Part shown: piece after piece, positions 32,190-43,250 of the stretch
How positions within the stretch are numbered: the stretch's first letter is position 1
How the letters are laid out: each line of letters starts with the position of its first letter
NCBI GenBank assembly: GCA_964036195.1
Contig: OZ038450.1
Location: 9,798,701 to 9,862,700, forward strand
Source: Sphaerolaimus hirsutus
Lineage: Eukaryota; Nematoda; Chromadorea; Monhysterida; Sphaerolaimidae
Length of the DNA stretch: 64,000 nucleotides
Direction: 5' to 3'
Position numbers and translations under genes: made by a program
The notes under the pieces: model-generated
Told to the model about the DNA's origin: nothing
What the model saw: the letters and a program-made list of their open reading frames with translations, nothing else
Databases searched by the model: none

Positions 32190-33700
32190 CGGTCACATAT
32201 ACCTAAGAAAGCAAAACATGCTGCGCGCAGTTTTCCACGGCAAAGTAGCACCCTTATTGCGGAGAAACCAGGAAACACTATTCACTATGATTCATACCAC
32301 AAGATAGCTGAAATTGTTCTCTTTAAAAATCCACTGCCTCTCAGAAGGTTCACTGTCACAATTTTATACCTAAGAATTCAAAAATGCAGTTTTTTGATGC
32401 CTTTTTGATTTCTTAGGTATAAAATCGTGAAGGTGAACCTTCTGGGAAGCTGTGGATTGTGAAAGAGCACAAAATCAGCTATCTTGTAGTCTGTATCATA
32501 GTGAATAGTTTTTCCTGGTTTTGCCTCAATCACGATGTGACTTTGCTGCGGAAAACAGTGCCTAGCACATTTTGCCTTAGGTATATCTGACCTGAGGGGA
32601 ACACCCAAAAAAGTCTGTGGATTCTGATAGAGGACTCTCTCGGCTTCGCAACCATGTGTGTTTACTGCCTTGTCCCGGACACAGTTAAGGCATGAATTGC
32701 GATTCAATCAGCCAGAATTGGCTCTGCCAGCACATTTTGGCTTCTAGGGTAAATTGGTTTCAGCAAACCCTGAAATATCTGTGGATTCTGAAAGAGCACA
32801 TTCTCGGCTTTGCAACGATATAAAATAAGGCCTATATGTATACTCAGGTACAGCCTCAGTCATGATGTGATGACATCAGATGATGAAAATTATGCCTTTT
32901 TGATTTCTTAGGTATAACATTGTGATGGTGAACCTTCTGGGAGGCTGTGGATTTTGAAAGAGCACAATCTCAGCTATCTTGTAGTATGAATCATAGTGAA
33001 TAGTTTTTCCTGGTTTTGCCTCAATCATGATGCAACTTTGCTGTGGAAAACAGTGCCCAGCACATTTTGCCTTCTTAGGTATGTGACCTGAGGGGAACAC
33101 CCCAAAAAGTCTGTGGATTCTGATAGAGGACTCTCTCGGCTTCGCAACCATGCGTGTCTACTGCTTTGTCCCGGACACAGTTCAGGAGTAAATCACGATG
33201 CAATCAGCCGGAATCGCCTCTGCCAGCACATTTTGGCTTCTATGGTAAATTGGTTTCAGCAAACCCCTGAAATATCTGTGGATTCTGAAAGAGCACATTC
33301 CCGGCTTCGCAACAATATAAAATAAAGCTGTTACATATACTCAGGTACAGCCTCAGAAGTGATGCGATGATGTCAGATGATCAAAATTATGCCTTTTTGA
33401 TTTCTTAGGTATAAAATTGTGATGGTGAACCTTCTGGGAGGCTGTGGATTCTGAAAGAGCACAATCTCAGCTATCTTGTGGTATGAATCATAGTGAATAG
33501 TTTTTCCTGGTTTCGCCTCAATCACGATGCGACTTTGCTGTGGAAAACAGTGCCTAGCACATTTTGCCTTCCTAGGTATGTGACCTGAGGGGAACACCCC
33601 AAAACGTCTGTGGATTCTGATAGAGGACTCTCTTTGCTTTGCAACCATGTGTGTCTACTGTCTTGTCCCAGACACAGTTAAGGCGTGAATCGTGATGCAA
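32190..33700. repeat. 497-bp unit: one inverted copy, then tandem copies
   Basis: A plus-oriented copy (about 32205-32385) is followed, across a centre near 32395, by minus-oriented copies starting near 32390, 32886 and 33383 (spacing 497-498 bp). Each copy holds the same open frame (32181-32408 plus; 32378-32707, 32876-33151 and 33373-33648 minus) with IEAKPGKTIHYDS, KIAEIVLFQNP and RRFTITILYLRNQKG. Differences between copies are partly amino-acid changes, but no copy has a stop in the shared part. Function unknown. Confidence 0.7.
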
Positions 33701-34094
33701 TCACTATTACATGTGAAAACGCTTGATTATGCTATATATAAGAGTAAACAGAAAAAATGAAAACTGATTTTTTTATCAGTGCTATATAGGCAACACTTTA
33801 AGAAAATAAAAAAAATTTAGGTGTGTCCAACTTTTGGCTACTGACTCATGGACTGACTCATATACATGGTTATATACCCTACTTTTTAGCTGTTTTATTT
33901 ATAGGGATTGCAAAATAATTTTCGGTAGTTCTTTATACCTAGCTGCCAATTCCCCTTTCGCTCACTTGTACTATACATAACCTATATCTTGGATGGGTGC
34001 CAATTTGCCATAAATAGCCCTAACCAGAATGCGAACCAACCACTCAGCTACGGACACACGCTGAAAAAGCAAAACAACTAACAACAAAACTAAC

Positions 34095-34155
34095 CCAGCA
34101 ACGTCAAAGAACAGCATGTAGTCCAAAATGCGCAGCAACGGCAGGAATCCAATGG
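34095..34155 (-). CDS. Copy I hydrophobic exon
   Basis: 61 nt, acceptor GTTTTTCAG, donor TGCTGG|GTTAGT. Peptide IGFLPLLRILDYMLFFDVAG, a likely membrane segment. Copy II (43850-43910) has the same length and splice sites with a few amino-acid changes. Confidence 0.6.
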
Positions 34156-34797
34156 CTGAAAAACGTACACGCAACACAAATGGAATGAAGTACCGAGTTT
34201 CTCCTAATAGGATGGCATACCTCTAGAATATGATAAATGAATAATATGACAGCTCAAGACATGACATACTGAAGGGCATCTTTAATAGAATGGCAGATAT
34301 CGCATTGCCATTCATAAAAAAATAGAATCGAGCTCTTCAATTAGAATAAATGTTATAACTAGATGCTATGTGGCTGACAACTAAACGCATGGCAGCCCCA
34401 AAAACATTTGATTGAAATTAGAGCATCAGATTTTTTAAAATGGGGCCCAAATTTATATACCGTATTTGCGTGAATAATCCCCCCCCCCCACGGATGGACT
34501 AAAAATACTGCACATCTTTGCCAGATTAAGCAAAATAGCTCTGTCTGGTTTGATTCATCAAATGGAAATGTAGTATTTTTTTCAAAATACATCCGGCGTG
34601 CAGCAATGGAATGTGCCTACCATCCTAGACGGAACAAACATACACGTGTATGTGTTTGGCATGTCACTAAAATGTCACAAATCAATGAAAACATTAACCA
34701 AAGCATTGAAAAACTGGTGAGAAATTTTGCCCAAGGTGGATTTTGCTGTCCTCCCTGCGCTTGATTGCAAAAAGGACAGGCAAACTGCACAACTGAA

Positions 34798-35281
34798 TAC
34801 CGTTTATCCTCGAATAAGTCCACCGGGGAGTTATTTTTTCGTCAGAGTTTTTGAGGGGGGAGTTATTCAAGGGAGGGAGTTATTTTTTCCTGATAACTTT
34901 CAGGAAAACTTGCAGGTAGATAGGTGTGTATACACTGCGTAATACACACTGCATCTGCTTTCGCTGCTGTATGCTAACATCCTTTGTATTTTTTGTCTCA
35001 CACACTGCACTGCATTTGCATTTCGTTTTTTTTTCACTTGTTCCAGTATCCTCTCCACTCATCACAGATGGGAGAGTTATTCAAGGGTGGGGAGTTATTT
35101 AAGGGGGGTGTTATTTTTTCATCTGTGTTTTTGAGAGGGGAGTTATTCAAGGGTGGGGAGTTATTCAAGGGTGGGGAGTTATTCATGGGGGTGTTATTTT
35201 TTCATCTGTGTTTTTGAGGGGGGAGTTATTCAAGGGTGGGGAGTTGTTCAAGGGGGGGGTCTTATTTGAGGATATACGGTA
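34798..35281. mobile_element. TACCGTTTA-ended element with GGAGTTATTCAAGG array
   Basis: Starts TACCGTTTATCCTCGAATAA and ends TTTGAGGATATACGGTA. The interior repeats GGGGAGTTATTCAAGGGTGG around a centre with CTGCGTAATACACAC. It sits at the same point of copy I as the differently arrayed element at 44879 in copy II. Confidence 0.7.
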
Positions 35282-35354
35282 TGTATCACAGCATCACAAA
35301 ATAGAATTTAATTAAATTTGTTAAAAACCCATCATCAACACAGAGTTGTTAAAA

Positions 35355-35600
35355 GTACCGAACTTTTTTCAAAGTATACATAAACGAAAAGTATTTATTT
35401 TTACTCACACCCTGAGTACAGAATACGTAAAGTAAAAGTTTTTTACTTTTACTCATGAGTAAACATGAGTAAACATACTTTTTCCCCTGGAAAACGTAAA
35501 TGTAAGTATTTTTGATACAAGTCCACTCCAATTTTCGCTCAAAACCATCATTTTTATAACTTTTTCCCATTTTAAGCGCTTTGTGGCTATATATGTGCAT

Positions 35601-35631
<31 letters not shown>

Positions 35632-35880
35632 TCCATTCTCAACTATTTTCCACTATTTTTGCATTTTCTTTTCCTTTCTTCCCTTCTATGCCTTCAAAAA
35701 ATCACCATAAATGACCACCTGAAATACGTTTTCTGTACTCGAGTACTTTGAAAAAGTATACGTAAGTAAACGCGAGTACAGGAACTTTTTTCGGAGGAAA
35801 CGTAAACGTATTTACTCTGTACTCGAGTATACGTATTTATCGAGTAAAAGTAAATACGTACTTTGCATACATTGCTAACA
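35355..35880. mobile_element. Element with AGTAAAAGTACTCG-type arrays
   Basis: AGTTGTTAAAAGTACCGAAC at the left and GCATACATTGCTAACAACT at the right share an inverted end (AGTTGTTA). Both sides are arrays of AAAGTATTTACTCGAGTAC. An AT microsatellite is near 35605. Copy II (about 45372) lacks the element. The target duplication is not clear. Confidence 0.6.
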
Positions 35881-36349
35881 ACTATGCATCAACATAGCGA
35901 AATTGTACGCTCAGCGTTCGAAAGATTTTGCACGCGGAACTACAAAAGCTGAAATTTGTAATCTAAAGAACACAACGCTTTTGAAGGGTGAACCATTGGT
36001 GAACTATTCAGAGCGCATGCAAATTGCGATTGGATTACAATATTTATGTGTATTCAAAAAAAATGTAATTCAGCGCCCGCTGCATGGAAACAGTTCGAAT
36101 GCTGAAACCAAATTTCAGTGTACCATGTGACATACAGTACAAAAATACATACCAAAAGGCATATTAAACAGCATAATACAAAAACCAAACGAAACAGTGT
36201 AGAGTGAAGCGAGGACACCTAGGGGCTTCGTGACTCCGCCGCCGCAGGCAGTGCTCTATTCCACATCAAAGCCCATTCCGCACGTTGACTCGGAACACAT
36301 TTAATTATACCTGGCATGTTGAAAATAGGTAATAAAACACATGACCTAG

Positions 36350-36577
36350 TTATTTTGAAGGTGAAAATATATAAGAAGCAGGATAATTAGGGAATTTTGG
36401 TTAAAATCAGGGTAAAATTGCTCAAAAGCGCTCCAGATAGCTAGATAGCTAGGTAATTTGCGGGTGTGGGGGTGTTCAAGGGAATGTAGCCAAAAAAATT
36501 TGCGCCAGGGATATATAGATAGCTGGGCGGTTTGGGGTGGTGTTACCGTGTTACACACCCCCTTTCTTACCCCTGCA
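36350..36577. mobile_element. ATCTATC-family fragment in copy I
   Basis: Minus-oriented family sequence with AGATAGCTAGATAGCTAGG and right end TTACCCCTG. The left end is lost. Confidence 0.5.
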
Positions 36578-36847
36578 GGCATAATGTGTCTAAATGGGTC
36601 TACATGCGGAATGGGCTTTGATGCGGAATGGGCCCTAGCCGCCGCGGCATGCCAGGGAAATCCAGCCAACAGGAACTCGATCAAACAACAAAAACTACTG
36701 AGACACAAATACGCGAATTGTGCCCCGCAGGCGATAAATGCAGAATAACGATGAAATGTAGATAAAATAGCACCGTGACATCATCAGTACGAAGATAACG
36801 ACACGATCGCAAATCACGTGATTGATTGGAACTAGATGACAGTGGCT

Positions 36848-36955
36848 CTCAATATATCGTATCAAATATCGGCTGTTACTTTGTATCAAATATCGATATA
36901 AATTTTTTTCAAAATATAGAATATCGAGCTCAAAAGTCATATCGTCCCAACCCTG
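36848..36955. mobile_element. ATATCG-family fragment
   Basis: AATATATCGTATCAAATATCG to CATATCGTCCCAACCC. The corresponding element in copy II is 47010-47203. The next element was inserted into its right edge. Confidence 0.6.
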
Positions 36956-36959
36956 GAGC

Positions 36960-37399
36960 TAGGGTTCAAAAGGGATCCGATCCCGATCCCGGATCCCGTG
37001 AAATTCCGGGATTTAGCAGTCCCGATCCCGATCCCGAAACTTTTCAAATCCCGATCCCGAGAAACTCCAAAGTCCGGGATCCCGATCCCGGAAAAATTAG
37101 TGGAAATTATCAAACGTGAAAAAAACGACGTTTTTGCATGCAAAAATGTGAACGCAAACCCCCAGCGTTCATTTTATGCCACGCTTCTGGCATCCAACAG
37201 TGTTTTTACACCTTTATGAACAACTGTGGATGCCAAAACATTGGCCAAAATCTCTATCCCAAGACCCCAATCCCGATCCCGCCAAAATGCCAATCCCGAT
37301 CCCGTGACCCCAATCCCGGCCAATCCCGATCCCGATCACAATCCCGAAATCTCAAAAAACCAATCCCGATCCCGAAAAGTCAATCCCGTTTGAACCCTA
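36960..37399. mobile_element. hAT-type element, ATCCCG family
   Basis: Left TAGGGTTCAAAAGGGATCC, right CAATCCCGTTTGAACCCTA, flanked by perfect copies of CCTGGAGC (36952-36959 and 37400-37407). Copy II at about 47200 shows the uninterrupted site. Internal centre as in 24060-24597. Confidence 0.9.
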
Positions 37400-37525
37400 C
37401 CTGGAGCCACAACTTTTTTACCGTGTATGACCAGAAAACAGCACCATATTTACATCTCAACCGATTGTACGCAAACCCGCTAACCCTGAAACAAACACAA
37501 ACTGTCTACAAACCACAGAAGCAAC

Positions 37526-37626
37526 CAAGAGGCAAGTTGCAATAACAGCAGGAGGCGATCGCGCGGCGATAAGCAGTCGCAGAAACTTGGAGAGGTGCCA
37601 ATACAAGACACCAATCCCAGCCCTGA
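37526..37626 (-). CDS. Copy I 5' exon
   Basis: Acceptor CCAGCTTGCAG, donor CTCTTG|GTTGCT. One frame reads AGIGVLYWHLSKFL and PPAVIATCLL. Homologous to 47331-47421. The true frame is not certain because more than one is open. Confidence 0.45.
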
Positions 37627-37672
37627 CTGCAAGCTGGAAAAAACAACTGATTTTTCACATGCTGCCTCTATC

Positions 37673-38678
37673 GTAAAGCCGGGATTACAGCTCAGCGGCT
37701 TTTGACGTGAGATGCTGACGTAGAATTATGTCATAAAACTGATTACATCTAAATAGACAGAGGTACAGAATTCGATAGTTCTAGTAATTGTGTGTTATGT
37801 CCCCCAAAAAAACTAAGATAATAATTATTAATTTAATCTGTATTAATCTTACATCAAATGTTACATATTTTACATCAACATTTTACATCAAACATTTTAT
37901 GTCAACAAAAATTTGAAATTAAATGGATAAATACTTCAAAAATGAGTATTTTATAAAAACGTTTTTGGGGACATCACACACAATTACTAGAACTATCTAA
38001 TTCTGAAATTTCAATGCTGTACCTTAGATATACTCGGCAGACATTATGCGAGTCAATGGTCTAACGAATTTTTGTACAAGTGCCATTCTAACCCAATTTC
38101 ATTGTTATTGACACTCGTATTTCATGCGTAGGGATGACCATCAACAAATTTTTCAATTAGATAAGTGAACGTCACCGTCGAAATTTGAATTTAAGATCTA
38201 CACTTGATAAATATACGATTATTTCTTATTATTACGAACATAGTGAGCATTTTATGTTATTCAGAGCAATTTTTAGATTTTCAAAACGATCCAGATTTAG
38301 CTAGTGGTGTACCGTGTACAGGGTCGTTCTTCCCTTGTTCTATCGCACGCACACATACGTACTTTTTGTTGGAATTTGTCCGGGCTGTTACAATAAAATA
38401 CCTTGTTATCTGCTTTCATATGACAATATGCGTGTTCAGTTTATCCTGTTCTCGCATAAAACGTCGGATTGAATAAGATTTACCATGAATCGATTGGAAT
38501 GCATTCAAATTCAAAATTAACTTAACAATTTTAACGAAATTTAAAATTGGTACGTAAGGGCCGAATCACTGATTCCTTTCATGTCTGCCGAGTTTAACAT
38601 GAAAATAGACAGTTTTACGACATAACTTTACGTCATCATTTCATGTCAAATGCCGCTGAGCTGTAATCCCGGCTTTAC
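37673..38678. mobile_element. 1-kb element with ~67-bp terminal inverted repeats
   Basis: GTAAAGCCGGGATTACAGCT at 37673 and its complement ending GGCTTTAC at 38678 continue as inverted repeats for about 67 bp with few mismatches. A second nested pair (TAGTTCTAGTAATTGTGTG, near 37780 and 37975) lies inside. A minus-side frame is not coding. Target duplication not clear. Copy II near 47465 lacks it. Confidence 0.75.
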
Positions 38679-38690
38679 AACAGTTCAAAC

Positions 38691-39528
38691 TAGGCTTGGG
38701 ACGATATATCGTATCAAATATTGAACATCGGCTATCGTCTATTTTTTCGATATTGAATATCGATTAAAAAAAATTTGAAAAAATATCGAAGATCGATATC
38801 AAATATCGGCCATTTTTAATATTTTAAGATATTCAGAAGAATGCGGATAGCAAAGTACAACATGTAACACAGTGAGCAGTTCATTTCACTAACAACATCT
38901 CTTTCCACTAGCAAAACTGGCAATGTGGTATTATGGTGCACCAGCCTCAAGTAGGGTTGGGACAATATGGCTTTTTGATATCGATATACAATACTTTTCC
39001 AAAACTGGATATTAGATATCGATACAATATGGACCCTCGATATATGATACAATGATAGCAATATTTGATATGAAAATATGTTCAATATTCGATATCAACA
39101 TTTCGATATTTTCCTCTTGGTATATAGCAGGGCATATTTCAGATGGCATATTGTGCCTGCGGACATGGGTTTTTCACACGAAATCTCGAAACCTCACAAA
39201 TCAGCTTTGAACACATTAGTTTTCTACACTGAGGTGGCCGTCAACTACAGTTGACGGTGATAAAAATGACTCATTGTGGAAAACTCAAACACGTTTAAAG
39301 CTCATTTATGAGTTTTCGAAATTTCGTGTGAAAACTAGTGTGCGCTGGGCCATTACATTCCCATTAGGTTTCAAACATAACGAAAATATAGAAATATTGA
39401 TATTAAATATCGAGCATATTTTCATATTGAAAATCGAATATCGAGGGTCCATAACGTATCTATACCAAATATCGAGTTCCAGATAATATATTTCAAATAT
39501 CAATATCGAAAAGTCATACCGTCCCAGC
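38691..39528. mobile_element. ATATCG-family elements, nested or fused
   Basis: Left ends TAGGCTTGGGACGATATAT (38691) and TAGGGTTGGGACAATAT (38952); one right end ACCGTCCCAGC at 39528. The centre has a hairpin (CACACGAAATCTCGAAA facing its complement). The right edge is cut by CAGGGGTATC of the next element. Confidence 0.6.
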
Positions 39529-39665
39529 CAGGGGTATCTTGAACTTAGACCCTCCGGGGGGTTGGATAGATAGCAAATCGCTCCTCCGGAGGGATAGATA
39601 GCTGAAAAAAATTTCTGGGGGGGGGGTTGGGGAGGAGGGTTTGGGGTGGGGGCTCCAGGTGTCCA
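39529..39665. mobile_element. ATCTATC-family left-end fragment
   Basis: CAGGGGTATCTTGAACTTAG, then GGATAGATAGCAAATCGC and a G-run; no right end. Confidence 0.5.
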
Positions 39666-39731
39666 GGCCGTATCTCAGCAGAGGCCACTCTAAGATCCCA
39701 TAAAATTATTTAGTAATGACCCAAGACGAAC

Positions 39732-39848
39732 CTATGCAATCGGGGGACACGGATCAGACGCACCGGTGCGCAGGTACAGATACAAACCCGCCCACCGATT
39801 GGACAGGTGCCAAGACACAGCGCCAGTCGCTGCCCTGCCGCCCGCTAG
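39732..39848 (-). CDS. Copy II 3' exon
   Basis: Acceptor TCTGTCGCAG, donor CATAG|GTTCGT. One frame gives ATGAVSWHLSNRWAGLYLYL and GASDPCPPIA. The homologous stretch in copy III (49344-49459) lacks one G near its start, shifting that frame. Confidence 0.45.
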   Translation of the reverse strand, partial: LAGGRAATGAVSWHLSNRWAGLYLYLRTGASDPCPPIA

Positions 39849-40019
39849 CTGCGACAGACACAAAAGAATTAAAACCGGTATCAGTTAATGTGTCAAAGAT
39901 GATTAGCCCTGTTTTGTCAACCAGAATTGTAATGTGTTTCTCACTTCGATATAAATAGTTTTGAAATGATACTATTATTGGATGTTAACACTAAAAAACG
40001 TTCTAAGGGTTCAATGCAT

Positions 40020-40210
40020 TTTTAACTATTTTTCACCTTGTTAGCGATTTCCCCAGCATTTTCTTTCTACACCCCGAAAAAGCGTATGTATCGAACCCCA
40101 GCAACCCCCCCCCCCGCAACACTCTTTTACAGCCGTTATATTTATCCCTCTGGAGAAGAAATTTGCTATCCAACTAGCTATTTGGAAACATCCAACCGCC
40201 AGAGGGTCAA
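40020..40210. mobile_element. ATCTATC-family fragment
   Basis: ACACCCCGAAAAAGCGTATG, a C-run, and GGAGAAGAAATTTGCTATCC in family order; no ends. Confidence 0.45.
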
Positions 40211-40253
40211 AATAAAAAATTCCTCTGCAAGGAAGTGTAGTGGAAAAACGCAC

Positions 40254-40440
40254 CTCTCCAAGCGGGAGGCAGATACATCCAATATAAGCAAAATACGAGT
40301 GATGAACGGGAGAAAAGCCGCAGGTACATCTTTGCAGCCAGCTGAAACACAATCAGGATTGAAAAAAGAAACAATGGATCAGTGCACAAGCGATATTTCA
40401 ATGTACGTAAAGACTCAGGCATCTCAAATTGATAGAATAC
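40254..40440 (-). CDS. Copy II hydrophobic exon
   Basis: Donor TGGAGAG|GTGCGT. Peptide LRTLKYRLCTDPLFLFSILI and QLAAKMYLRLFSRSS, with a probable membrane helix. Copy III (49648-49990) conserves most of it and continues further upstream. The layout loosely recalls peroxin membrane domains, too weakly to assign. Confidence 0.5.
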
Positions 40441-40694
40441 TCCATTGGTTTTTGCTGGCGGTAATCTGACGAGCAGCCATCCCCCTTAAGTGTCAAAAAA
40501 AACCTTATGGAAGGGTGAATTTAGGGTTACAACTACAATTTTCCGTGGGCCAAACCCTCGCCAAAGTTACTGGAAAGCTTCATCCACAGAAAAGGCGGAT
40601 TGGCGCTCCACACACAGCGATTTTGAAATTAAGTTCGAACGTTTGTTGGCAAAGTATGAATTCCGTATTTCTTCTTATAGAAGAGCGCTGTTCT

Positions 40695-41854
40695 CAGGCG
40701 TCAGCTGGCGGATTTGGGGGGGGGCAGCCCCCCCTCCCCCCAGCCTCCCCCTAGGAATCTATCTATCCCGGAGGCCGCTCAGCTATCTATCTATCCCGAG
40801 GCAAAAATTTTGGCTACTACCCCCAAAGACCCCCCCCCCCAATCGCTCAGCTATCTATCTATCTGGTAGGGTTGGAAAAAAATCGATTTTTTTTAACGAC
40901 CCCGATTTTTTTTTTTTAATCGATTTTTTTTAATAAAAATAGCTGGGGTCAAAATTAGCCCCATTTCTGCCTAAAATCGCCTCTGGGGGTAATAAAAGCC
41001 ATATAAATTGGTTGGGAGTGCACACTTATACTTTCTGTGCTAATATAAGTACAGTAGAGCTTTGGAAAAGCTTGAAAGTCAGTTATTTTTAAGTGTAAAT
41101 GTAATTAAATTGTTATATTTGTGACGTGAATCACACTTCATCGACAATTTGCAATTTTATTTGCAGAAATAGCATGTTCTTGCTCAGAACAAAATATAAA
41201 TGATATTGGAAGTGAACATGGATGCATTTTGCATCAATGTTTGATGTGACCACACAAAGCATAACTATGAATACTTCCTAAAATAATTCACAGCCTACCT
41301 TACACGCTTATAAGCACACATAAATGGGTACTACACCCCCCAAATATGTTGTCAAAGCCATGGAAAAAGCAACTTGTGGATTGTTTGCATGAAAGTGCGC
41401 GCTTGCGCGCAAATTTTTTGCATTTTACCTAGTGCTTGAGTACCAAAATTTTTTGCCAGCAATTTTTTTTTTAAAAATCGGTACGGGTGCTGCGATTTTT
41501 TTTTTAAAAAATCGAAATTTTTAATAAAAAAATCGCTTAAAAAAAATCGCTTGCCAACCCTACTATCTGGAGTGGTTTTTGAGAAATTTTGCCCCAATTT
41601 TCGCTCAAAATCACTAATTTTCGCACCTTTTTATAGTTTTTCACCTTCCAAATTTGTTTTATACCTACTTTTAGCTACTTTTAACTGATTTTTAGCGATT
41701 TTTCCCCCTTTCGGCCGTCTAAGCACTGAAAAAGCCTATATATTTTGCCCCCGCGAGCCCCCCCCGAAAAATTTTTTTCAGCTATCTATCCTTCCGGAGG
41801 AGCGATTTGCCATCTATCCAGCCCCCGCGAGGGCCAAAATCTTGGAGACCCCTG
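40695..41854. mobile_element. hAT-type ATCTATC-family element nested in the foldback
   Basis: Left CAGGCGTCAGCTGG, right CTTGGAGACCCCTG. Flanks GCTGTTCT and GCTGCTCT agree at 7 of 8 positions. It is interrupted by 40867-41562. Confidence 0.7.
40867..41562. mobile_element. hAT-type element, AAATCGAT family
   Basis: Left TAGGGTTGGAAAAAAATCG, right AATCGCTTGCCAACCCTA, flanked by perfect copies of CTATCTGG (40859-40866 and 41563-41570). Subterminal AAAAATCGATTTTTT arrays; non-coding interior. Third level of nesting. Confidence 0.9.
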
Positions 41855-42088
41855 GCTGCTCTATTTTTTCATCAACTTGTTTACCTGCCGTTCTATTGGA
41901 GGTTGACAAAAAAAATAAGAACGGCGCTCTTCTTTTTGAAGAATTACAGTATTCATGCATAAACAAAAAACATTCAAACATCTTTTTAAAATCGCTGTGC
42001 GTGGAGCGGCATTCAGCAGATGAAGATAACAGTAACTGCCACCGCCAGCAACAAACCACAATCAGCCCACCCAGGGTTCAGGCAAGGC

Positions 42089-43047
42089 TAGGGTTGGAAA
42101 AAAATCAATTTTTCAAACGCCTTGATTTATAAAACAATCAATTTTTTAAAAACAATTGATTTAAAAAAATTATAATCAGATTTTTTTTAAATCGACTAAC
42201 TTGGGGGTATAGAGAAAAAATATGCATATAGTAAGTGTCAGACGATGTATTGTTATGCCTATTGTGGTTGTATTATGACCGTGGAGTCATAGAATAGCAT
42301 TATAAGCACTGATTTCTTTCGAAAATAACCATTTTATGTCAACTTATTACGTAAATATATCACCTTTTGTTGAACATTGTGATCTCAAGTAAAGTTCAGC
42401 ATGGAATAGTGCTTGAATATGGTTGTAAGAGAAGGCTAATACACTACCGTGCATAATAGTGCGGAATCGGGTATCATGCAAAGTTCTGTTGATATTCCAA
42501 TGCAGAGAAGCATGGCTGCCAAGTAATTAGGCATATGTTTGATGCACAGTAGTGTTCATAGCATCCATGCGAGAAATTATTTTTCAATCTTACTCATGAG
42601 CCGTTTTATAACAAACAATGTGCACACCCATCAATTTGTTCAGCGTGCATAATAGTCCGGAAAATGTCACTAATGCTATTCTAAACTTCCAAATCTTCAT
42701 TAAGAAGCTGATAGTTACATTGAAGGGATTATTCACAATATAAAATTTAAGATAATATCATATGTTATATCCAATCGTAAAGATAGAGATATGAATGTGA
42801 CACTGCTCAGTAGTGTTTCCCATGGTATGGGTCAGTCTTATGTCAACTATATAACATCTTCAAACAGCAAATTGTGTTTTGAACTGTTTATCATTGAGAA
42901 GGCACTTGGGGGTTCCTACGTACACAGCCTAGAGTGAACATTTGTGACCTGTAGATTTTTTTTTATTAAAATCAGTTTCCACCCTGATTTTTAAAAAAAA
43001 TCAGATAAAACAAAAATCAGTTTAAAAAAAATCAAGTGCCAACGCTA
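42089..43047. mobile_element. hAT-type element, AAATCAAT variant
   Basis: Left TAGGGTTGGAAAAAAATCA, right ATCAAGTGCCAACGCTA, flanked by perfect copies of GGCAAGGC (42081-42088 and 43048-43055). Copy III near 50080 (CGGGCAAGGACCAC) is the empty site. The interior contains the shared core in inverted orientation near 42380-42450. Confidence 0.9.
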
Positions 43048-43083
43048 GGCAAGGCCCACAAAAAAATCAATAAGTGGACAAAC

Positions 43084-43250
43084 CTTTAGTGCGTCGAGCA
43101 CCCGTTCGAATGCTGCAGGTAGCCGGCTGAGTAGCGCTATTTTTGGTTGACCGATCGGCGAAACAGCGCCGCAAACGCCTGAATGAAAAAATTGCCCAAC
43201 ATACTGAAATTCGTAGAGTTGGCCGAGTGCCAAAGAGAAAAGCACTACAA
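43084..43250 (-). CDS. Copy II exon with hydrophobic start
   Basis: Donor CTAAAG|GTTTGT. Peptide VLFSLALGQLYEFQYVGQFF, then LLSRLPAAFERVLDALK. Copy III (50117-50310) keeps the same frame and donor with replacements. The upstream acceptor is uncertain. Confidence 0.55.

Larger units (their letters stand above)
33850..37650 (-). repeat. Tandem gene copy I (5' part)
   Basis: Matches copy II (39.7-47.5 kb) in order and orientation. 33970-34460 corresponds to 43760-44160, 34590-34800 to 44700-44880, 35890-36130 to 45410-45650, and 36170-37650 to 46440-47430. The two homologous exons are listed separately. It differs from copy II in its transposon load. Confidence 0.7.
40599..42010. mobile_element. 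Foldback element inserted in copy II
   Basis: GGCGCTCCACACACAGCGAT at the left faces CGCTGTGCGTGGAGCG at the right; the arms are about 95 bp. Copy III at about 49990 reads straight through this point. It contains TACCTGCCGTTCTATTGGAG, the unit tandemly repeated at 60.86 kb. Its loop hosts the next element. Confidence 0.65.

Noticed and set aside
40254..40440. Peroxin (Pex2/10/12-type) identity for the tandem gene
   Set aside because: Only a loose pattern of hydrophobic residues; no RING motif or convincing alignment, so left unassigned.
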